48,369 nt of DNA. Source: Anaerolineae bacterium (GTDB taxonomy: Bacteria > Chloroflexota > Anaerolineae > DUEN01). Location of the stretch: assembly GCA_025060615.1 (NCBI GenBank), contig JANXBS010000003.1:1-48369 (forward strand). Direction: 5' to 3'. Position numbers and translations under genes: made by a program. Of this stretch, positions 43,028-48,369 are shown in pieces; positions within the stretch are counted from its first letter, which is position 1; every line of letters starts with the position of its first letter. The notes below the pieces were generated by a model, which was given only the letters and a program-made list of their open reading frames with translations, did no database searches and was not told where the DNA came from.

Positions 43028-43028
43028 C

Positions 43029-44039
43029 ATGGATCAGCCCTTGTTGGAGATTCGAGATTTACGAGTTTACTACCGCAGCGTTCGCGGAGAATACAGAGTG
43101 GTTGACGGGGTCAGCCTCTCTGTCTATCGCAATGAGATCTTCGGGCTGGCCGGCGAGTCAGGCTGTGGCAAGTCCACGCTGGTGGAGGGTATTCTGCGGT
43201 TGGTCAGGCCTCCCGGCTACATCAAGACGGGAGAAGCGCTCTTTCACCTGGACGATTGGGGGGCAGGCGATCGGGTGGATTTGCTCAAGCTCAGCTCTGA
43301 GGAGCTACGTGAGATCCGTTGGAAGCACCTGTCCTATATCCCTCAGGGCTCCATGAACTCTCTCAACCCCGTCATGCGGATCGAGGACCAGATCATTGAC
43401 GCCATCACCTTTCACTCGGACCTTAGCCGAGAAGCGGCACGCGCGCGGGCGATGGAGGTGCTGCGCATGGTGGGGCTGTCCGAGCGGGTGGCCCGTTCGT
43501 ATCCGCATGAGCTGAGCGGCGGTATGAAGCAGCGGGCCATTATCGCCATGGCGATCACGCTGCAGCCGCAGCTGATCGTGGCCGATGAGCCCACCACTGC
43601 CCTCGATGTCAACGTGCAACGGGCCATTCTGGAGACGATCGCGAACATCAAAGCGGAGACAGGGGCGACCGTCCTATTCGTCAGCCACGACATGGGGGTA
43701 CACGCTGAGTTGGTAGACCGGCTGGCGATCATGTACGCCGGCAAGGTGATGGAGGTGGCCCATGTAAATGAGGCCTTTGATCGCCCACTGCACCCGTATA
43801 GCCAGCGGTTGATCGCCTCAATCCCCACCTTGGGCGGGGCGCGCGTTCGGCTGGAGGGGATCCCTGGCCTGGCTCCCAGCCCATTGGCCTGGCCAACCGG
43901 CTGTCGTTTTCACCCACGCTGCCCGCATGCGATGGAAGTCTGCAAGCAGGTAGAGCCGCCGCTGATCGAAGTGAGCCCCGGCCATCAGGTCGCCTGCCAT
44001 CTATACGGAAACGGGGAGGTGTGGGTTGAAAAAGGATGA
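43029..44039 (+). CDS. Dpp/Opp-type ABC ATPase, DppD-like
   Basis: A 336-residue ATPase with Walker A GESGCGKST (about 41-49), Q-loop YIPQGSMNSLNP, signature LSGGMKQR, Walker B LIVADEPTTALD and switch HD in VSHDMG. The C-terminal oligopeptide-transporter extension has the Cys motif CRFHPRCPHAMEVC with a further Cys near the end, the site that holds an iron-sulfur cluster in some relatives. ATG 43,029 lies one base after the DppC stop with GGAG upstream. It works as a heterodimer with the next gene product. Confidence 0.95.
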   Translation: MDQPLLEIRDLRVYYRSVRGEYRVVDGVSLSVYRNEIFGLAGESGCGKSTLVEGILRLVRPPGYIKTGEALFHLDDWGAGDRVDLLKLSSEELREIRWKHLSYIPQGSMNSLNPVMRIEDQIIDAITFHSDLSREAARARAMEVLRMVGLSERVARSYPHELSGGMKQRAIIAMAITLQPQLIVADEPTTALDVNVQRAILETIANIKAETGATVLFVSHDMGVHAELVDRLAIMYAGKVMEVAHVNEAFDRPLHPYSQRLIASIPTLGGARVRLEGIPGLAPSPLAWPTGCRFHPRCPHAMEVCKQVEPPLIEVSPGHQVACHLYGNGEVWVEKG

Positions 44040-45015
44040 AGCGTTGCTCTCCGTCCAGAACCTGACCACCATCTTCGAGTCGGCTGGCGGGCTATTCTCT
44101 CGCCGCCAAGTGATCGCCGTAGACGACATCTCCTTCAGCCTGCCGGGAGATCGCCCCGTGCTGTTGACTGTGGTGGGGGAGAGCGGCAGCGGGAAGACGA
44201 CGCTTGCCCGCAATATCCTGGGGTTGACGCGGCCGACGCGGGGGACCATTCTCTATCGCGGCCGGGATCTCTACAAGATGTCCCAGGCCGAATGGTTCGC
44301 CTATCGGCGTGAGGTGCAGCCTGTCTTTCAGGACCCCTATGCTACGTACAATCCGTTTTACAAGATTGATCGCGTATTGGAAATCCCCATCCGCAAGTTT
44401 CGGCTGGCCTCCTCCAAGCAGGAGGCGCAGGCCTTGATCGAGGAAGCATTGCAAGCGGTGGACTTGCGCCCAGCCGACGTGTTGGGGCGCTATCCACATC
44501 AGTTAAGCGGAGGGGAGCGTCAACGGGTCATGTTGGCCCGCGTGTATCTGATGCGCCCACGGCTGATTGTCGCCGACGAGCCTATCTCGATGATTGATGC
44601 TGCTCTGCGCGCGCTGTTCCTGAACATCTTGTTGGACTTCCGGGATAGACACGGCATTTCCTGCATCTTCATCACGCATAACTTGGCAACGGCGTACTAT
44701 CTAGGTGGCGAGATCATGGTGATGTGCCGAGGGCGGCTCATCGAGCGCGGAGATATGGACACAGTGATCGCCCGGCCGGCCCATCCGTACACCCAACTCC
44801 TGGTGGAATCAGTGCCGGCCAAGAACCCCCGAGAGCGATGGACGGTGAAGCGCGGCGCTGAAGCGATCGAGGCGAGCGAACTGAGAGTTGGACAGGATAC
44901 CTGCGTGTTCCTCTCCCGTTGTCCACACGCAATGGACATATGTCACCAGCGCCGACCGGCTCTGTTACCGGTGGGAGATGACCAGGAAGCCGCTTGTTTT
45001 CTGTACGGGGTTTGA
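44026..45015 (+). CDS. Dpp/Opp-type ABC ATPase, DppF-like
   Basis: A 329-residue ATPase, partner of the DppD-like protein. Walker A GESGSGKTT, Q-loop VFQDPYATYNPF, signature LSGGERQR, Walker B LIVADEPISMID and switch ITHNLA are visible. The D-loop reads SMIDAALR, where most DppF proteins have SALDVSIR: a small deviation at the dimer interface. The C-terminal Cys motif (CVFLSRCPHAMDIC) is present. The start is TTG 44,026 with GGGGAGG upstream, overlapping the previous gene by 14 bp. It is last in the importer operon. Confidence 0.94.
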   Translation: MKKDEALLSVQNLTTIFESAGGLFSRRQVIAVDDISFSLPGDRPVLLTVVGESGSGKTTLARNILGLTRPTRGTILYRGRDLYKMSQAEWFAYRREVQPVFQDPYATYNPFYKIDRVLEIPIRKFRLASSKQEAQALIEEALQAVDLRPADVLGRYPHQLSGGERQRVMLARVYLMRPRLIVADEPISMIDAALRALFLNILLDFRDRHGISCIFITHNLATAYYLGGEIMVMCRGRLIERGDMDTVIARPAHPYTQLLVESVPAKNPRERWTVKRGAEAIEASELRVGQDTCVFLSRCPHAMDICHQRRPALLPVGDDQEAACFLYGV

Positions 45016-45055
45016 TCTCTGCTGATTGGCATACGCCTTCCCAGTTCGCATCGCG

Positions 45056-45084
45056 TTGTCCAATTCCCATAGCTATGCTACAAT
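45056..45084 (+). promoter_or_regulatory. Sigma-70-type promoter for gnd
   Basis: TTGTCC (45,056-45,061), a 17-bp spacer and TACAAT (45,079-45,084). The start would be near 45,091, a leader of about 40 bases before ATG 45,131. Confidence 0.65.
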
Positions 45085-45130
45085 CCAGCTGCATAGATTC
45101 TCGTAATCCTGTAGGGGGTCGAACAGCCGA

Positions 45131-46552
45131 ATGACCGCGTGTGACATCGGGTTGATTGGCTTGGCAGTGATGGGACAGAACCTAGCCCTAAACATGGAAC
45201 GCAATGGCTTTGCCGTGGCTGTGTACAACCGGACCATGGCCACGGCTGAGGCATTCGTGGCGGCGCATCCAGGCAAACGGCTGTATCTGGCGCGCACGTT
45301 GGAGGAGTTGGCAGGTGCTCTCCAGCGGCCACGCCGGGTGATGATCATGGTCAAGGCCGGTCAGCCAGTGGATGTGATGATCGAGCAACTTGTGCCGCTG
45401 CTAGAACCAGGTGACCTCATCATTGACGGCGGCAATTCCTTCTTCGCAGATACAGCCCGTCGCGCGCGCGAGTTGGCGCAGGCGGGCATTCACTTCATCG
45501 GCGCAGGTATCTCAGGCGGTGAAGAGGGTGCCCTGTGGGGGCCCAGCATCATGCCCGGTGGCGACCGAGAGGCGTATGCGCTGGTCGAGCCGATCTTCCG
45601 GGCCATCGCCGCTAAGGCTAACGATGGCACCCCCTGTGTCGCCTACATTGGTCCGGGCGGGGCGGGGCATTACGTGAAGATGGTGCACAATGGCATTGAG
45701 TACGGCGTCATGCAGCTTATCGCCGAGGCATATGACATCCTGCGCACGGCGCTGGGCCTGTCCGCGGCTGAGCTGGCGGCTGTGTTTGACGAGTGGAACC
45801 GGGGCGAGTTGGCCTCATTTCTGGTGGAGATCACGGCCGACATCCTGAAGCATACGGACGCGGAGACGGGCCAGCCGCTGGTGGATGTGATCCTGGACAC
45901 GGCAGGGCAGAAAGGTACCGGCAAGTGGACTTCACAGAGCGCTCTTGACCTGGGCGTGGCGACCCCTACGATCAACGCGGCCGTTGAGGCCCGCATCCTC
46001 TCGGCAATGAAGCAGGAGCGCATAGCCGCCGCCCAGGCGATCCCACAGCCATCTCGATCGTTCCATGACAGCGGTGATGAGTTGATCGCCGCTGTGCGGG
46101 CTGCCTTGTACGCCTCGGAGATCTGCTCATACGCGCAGGGTATGGCCTTGCTGCGCGCCGCTTCGGAAGAGTATGGATATCAGCTCAACTTGGGCGAGAT
46201 CGCAGCTATCTGGCGAGCGGGGTGCATTATCCGGGCCGGCTTTCTGGACGATATGCGTCTGGCGTTTCAGCGCAGCCCTGACCTGGTCAACCTCCTGCTT
46301 GATCCCAAGTTCAAGGATGAGCTCGTGGCGCGGGAGGCCCTCTGGCGGCAGGCGGTGGGGACGGCGATCCGATTGGCGATCCCGGTGCCGGCTATGAGCG
46401 CCTCGCTAGCGTACTTTGACGCCTATCGGAGCGCCCGGCTGCCGGCTAACCTGATCCAGGCGCAGCGCGACTACTTCGGTGCTCACACGTATGAAAGAGT
46501 GGATCGGCCAGGTGTGTACCATACCGAGTGGACGCGAGTGAAGATGGGATGA
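45131..46552 (+). CDS. gnd: 6-phosphogluconate dehydrogenase (decarboxylating)
   Basis: A 473-residue cytoplasmic enzyme of the oxidative pentose phosphate pathway: 6-phosphogluconate to ribulose-5-phosphate and CO2 with NADP. Visible landmarks are the nucleotide-binding GLAVMGQNLALNM, the NRT start of the second strand (NADP-type), IDGGNSFFADT, GAGISGGEEGALWGPSIMPGG, the catalytic-Lys stretch HYVKMVHNGIEYG, and KGTGKWT. The length is that of the long (E. coli type) enzyme. The ATG has AGGGGGT upstream and its own promoter. The stop overlaps the AlaX-type gene by ATGA. Confidence 0.97.
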   Translation: MTACDIGLIGLAVMGQNLALNMERNGFAVAVYNRTMATAEAFVAAHPGKRLYLARTLEELAGALQRPRRVMIMVKAGQPVDVMIEQLVPLLEPGDLIIDGGNSFFADTARRARELAQAGIHFIGAGISGGEEGALWGPSIMPGGDREAYALVEPIFRAIAAKANDGTPCVAYIGPGGAGHYVKMVHNGIEYGVMQLIAEAYDILRTALGLSAAELAAVFDEWNRGELASFLVEITADILKHTDAETGQPLVDVILDTAGQKGTGKWTSQSALDLGVATPTINAAVEARILSAMKQERIAAAQAIPQPSRSFHDSGDELIAAVRAALYASEICSYAQGMALLRAASEEYGYQLNLGEIAAIWRAGCIIRAGFLDDMRLAFQRSPDLVNLLLDPKFKDELVAREALWRQAVGTAIRLAIPVPAMSASLAYFDAYRSARLPANLIQAQRDYFGAHTYERVDRPGVYHTEWTRVKMG

Positions 46553-47778
46553 GCGAAGGGGTACAACTCGCAAAGAAGCGGCTCTATCTTCATGACTCGT
46601 ACCTGACCGAATTTGAGGCCGCCGTGATGGAGCGGGCTTGGCTCGATGGCGCGCCGGCAGTGGTGCTGGATCAGACTGCCTTTTATCCGGAGGGCGGTGG
46701 CCAACCGGCCGATCGCGGCACCCTCAACGGTGTGCCGGTAGTGGATGTACGGATGATAGATGGCCACGTGTGGCACGTGCTGGCCGGTGAGCTGGAGGCC
46801 AAGCGCGTGCACGGCGTGGTGGATTGGGCGCGCCGTTGGGACCACATGCAGCAGCACACGGGCCAACACATCCTGTCGCAGGCGTTCATCGCTGTGGCTG
46901 GGGTGGAGACGGTGGCATTTCACTTAAGCGAGGAGGCGTCCACAATTGATCTCAACCGCACCGGGTTGAACGAGGCGACGCTGAGCGCTGTCGAGCAGAC
47001 GGCTAATCGCGTCGTGTGGGAGAACCGGCTGGTGCGAGCCCGCTTCGTTACATCGGAGGAGCTGTCGGCGTTGCCCTTGCGTCGGCCCCCGCAGATGCAC
47101 GAACATGTGCGCATCGTGGAGATTGAAGGCTTCGACTGGTCGGCCTGCGGTGGTACACACGTGCGGGCGACAGGCGAAGTCGGCCTTATCAAGATCACCA
47201 GAATCGAACGGCGGGGTGATGAGACCCGCGTCACTTTCCTCTGTGGCGGGCGCGCCCTGGCTGATTATGCGCGCAAGCATGCGCTGGTACAGCGCCTGGT
47301 CAACCGCCTGACTTGCGCCGAGCATGAGATCGAGCGCGCTGTGGAGCGCTTGGAAGCGGAAGGGCAGATGGCTCGGAAGGCCCTGCGCGCGGCGGAGGAG
47401 ACGCTGGTCGGCTATGAGGCGGCCTCTCTGCTCCGCGAGGCGTTATCTGTGGGCGGCATACAAGTAATTGCGCGCGTCTACAGTGATCGCTCCCCTGAGT
47501 GGGTGCGAAGCGTGGCTCAGACGCTACGCGAGCAGCCCGGGATGGTAGCGCTACTAGCCTGTAGGGGAGAGCGTCCGCAGCTCATCTTCACGCGCAGCCC
47601 AGATGTGCCGGTGGATGTGAACGCCCTGTTGCGTATTGCCTGTCAGGTGAGCGGCGGGCGCGGTGGCGGGCGAGCCGACTGGGCGCAGGGTGGCGGTGGC
47701 GCGCCAGAGCAGCTTGAAGCGGCCTTGACAGCCGCTGTGGAGGCTTTGCGCGGCGAGAAGGCGTTTCGACAGGACTAA
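46549..47778 (+). CDS. Alanyl-tRNA editing protein (AlaX-type, long form with DHHA1)
   Basis: A 409-residue free-standing editing protein that removes Ser or Gly from mischarged tRNA-Ala. The N-terminal part has the AlaRS-like TAFYPEGGGQPADRG. The zinc site is HTGQH (His103, His107) together with CGGTH (Cys200, His204). The C-terminal third has coiled-coil helices (about 250-290) and a DHHA1 domain ending in SGGRGGGRADWAQGGG. This is the long AlaX form (AlaX-L). ATG 46,549 overlaps the gnd stop, which fixes the start; the frame opens 7 codons earlier inside gnd. It has no catalytic AlaRS domain. Confidence 0.93.
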   Translation: MSEGVQLAKKRLYLHDSYLTEFEAAVMERAWLDGAPAVVLDQTAFYPEGGGQPADRGTLNGVPVVDVRMIDGHVWHVLAGELEAKRVHGVVDWARRWDHMQQHTGQHILSQAFIAVAGVETVAFHLSEEASTIDLNRTGLNEATLSAVEQTANRVVWENRLVRARFVTSEELSALPLRRPPQMHEHVRIVEIEGFDWSACGGTHVRATGEVGLIKITRIERRGDETRVTFLCGGRALADYARKHALVQRLVNRLTCAEHEIERAVERLEAEGQMARKALRAAEETLVGYEAASLLREALSVGGIQVIARVYSDRSPEWVRSVAQTLREQPGMVALLACRGERPQLIFTRSPDVPVDVNALLRIACQVSGGRGGGRADWAQGGGGAPEQLEAALTAAVEALRGEKAFRQD

Positions 47779-47834
47779 GTCAGGCTGGAACGTCCCATCA
47801 AGGCGTCTGTATTGCGGATGTTTCGGAGGCTGAG

Positions 47835-48369
47835 ATGCAGGAGTTGGCTCCAGGTGTATTCGTAGAGACTACAACGCGTGGATCGAATCCTGGGGTGATC
47901 GTGACTGATGCAGGGGTGATCGTCGTGGACACGCCACAGGTGCCGGCTGAGGCGAAGGCGCTACGAGCCGAGATCGCGCGCCTGACAGGCGGTAAGCCGA
48001 TCCTGTATGTCATCAACACCGATCATCATCGCGGCCATATCCTAGGAAATCAGTGGTTCAAGCCGGCCCCCGTAATCGCGCATGACGTGGCCTGGACGCA
48101 CATGAAGGGATATTCGGAGAACTTTAAGCAGCGGGTGATAGATTCCTTTAAAAAGGAGCCACATATTCAGGCGCAATTCGCCGACCTGGAAATTGTGCCG
48201 CCGACGTTGACGTTCAGCAAGCGCATGTTCCTGTTTCATGGCGGGCGTGAGGTACGTATCATCTGGATTGGCGGCCATACACCGGCTACCTCGGTCGTCT
48301 GGCTGCCGGCTGAGCGCGTGCTGTTCACCGGCGACGCAGTCTGGGTGGATCAGCACCCATACATGGCTC
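47835..48369 (+). CDS. Metallo-beta-lactamase-fold hydrolase, N-terminal part (cut by window edge)
   Basis: The first 178 residues of a cytoplasmic MBL-fold protein; the frame stays open to the right edge. ATG 47,835 follows GGAGG by five bases. The fold is clear: APGVFVETTTRGSNPGVIV, IVVDTPQ, the metal loop INTDHHRGHILGN, then WIGGHTPATSVVW with a later His, and VLFTGDAVWVDQHP with the bridging Asp. The metal loop is changed: the usual H-x-H-x-D-H reads D63-x-H65-x-G67-H68, so the first His and the Asp ligand are replaced. Some MBL subgroups carry such variants, so the protein may hold one metal or a different one. Substrate unknown. Confidence 0.85.
   Translation, partial: MQELAPGVFVETTTRGSNPGVIVTDAGVIVVDTPQVPAEAKALRAEIARLTGGKPILYVINTDHHRGHILGNQWFKPAPVIAHDVAWTHMKGYSENFKQRVIDSFKKEPHIQAQFADLEIVPPTLTFSKRMFLFHGGREVRIIWIGGHTPATSVVWLPAERVLFTGDAVWVDQHPYMA

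Noticed and set aside
1-48369. CRISPR arrays, tRNA or rRNA genes, insertion sequences, phage attachment sites
   Set aside because: I looked in the gaps for regular repeats, cloverleaf-like sequences and transposase motifs and saw none.

Overview
The window reads as a bacterial chromosome segment, most likely from the Chloroflexota (Anaerolineae or Thermoflexia type). This is an inference from gene content and style: GC-rich coding, frequent TTG and GTG starts with good Shine-Dalgarno sites, a solute-binding lipoprotein with Val/Glu/Lys-rich linker repeats, several GT39-like membrane glycosyltransferases, an M32 carboxypeptidase and paired Dpp/Opp and MalFGK-type importers. I see no rRNA, tRNA, CRISPR array, transposase or phage gene. 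The window cuts a gene at each end.

Left part (1-13,910): two divergent carbohydrate units. On the minus strand a strong promoter at 4,939-4,967 drives an ABC importer: MalF-like permease, MalG-like permease, two tandem non-identical MalK/UgpC-type ATPases, and a solute-binding lipoprotein that runs off the left edge. On the plus strand a promoter at 5,055-5,083 drives a compact five-gene run: an S41-protease-like lipoprotein without its catalytic Ser and Lys, a seven-repeat TolB-like propeller lipoprotein, an FGGY sugar kinase, an ABC exporter and a GH106 (alpha-L-rhamnosidase family) enzyme. A perfect hairpin at 13,880-13,910 ends the run. Two related operator-like sites lie on the two -35 boxes, 83 bp apart. 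Together they suggest a co-regulated glycoside uptake and breakdown locus; the substrate is not proven, and no regulator gene is in view.

Middle minus-strand block (13,934-23,481): mostly housekeeping. M32 carboxypeptidase and nucleoside diphosphate kinase; a 306-bp gap with structured sequence; a histone-deacetylase-family amidohydrolase and RNase PH; PcrA/UvrD helicase; an MTA/SAH-type deaminase fused to a CYTH-like domain; a small very acidic Cys-motif protein; and a Nudix hydrolase. A 51-bp repeat occurs once in the gap and once directly before pcrA.

Plus-strand block (23,662-32,676): O-antigen-ligase-like protein, GtrA-like protein, GT4 glycosyltransferase and a membrane protein in one overlapping cluster (surface polysaccharide or glycolipid), then an M50 site-2-type protease, a PfkB sugar kinase, a membrane-anchored peptidase-MA-like protein without a visible zinc site, and a LysM-C39-TPR protein. 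A minus-strand TIM-barrel isomerase/epimerase overlaps the end of the latter.

Right part (33,655-48,369): two large GT39-like membrane glycosyltransferases, the first with PA14-like and NPCBM-like C-terminal domains; a complete Dpp/Opp-type importer (SBP, two permeases, two ATPases) behind an AT-rich leader full of inverted repeats; then 6-phosphogluconate dehydrogenase, an alanyl-tRNA editing protein, and a metallo-beta-lactamase-fold protein cut by the right edge. The points most worth checking are the two domain fusions, the inactive S41 lipoprotein with its operon, the twin operators, and the 51-bp repeat whose two copies differ only by transitions.
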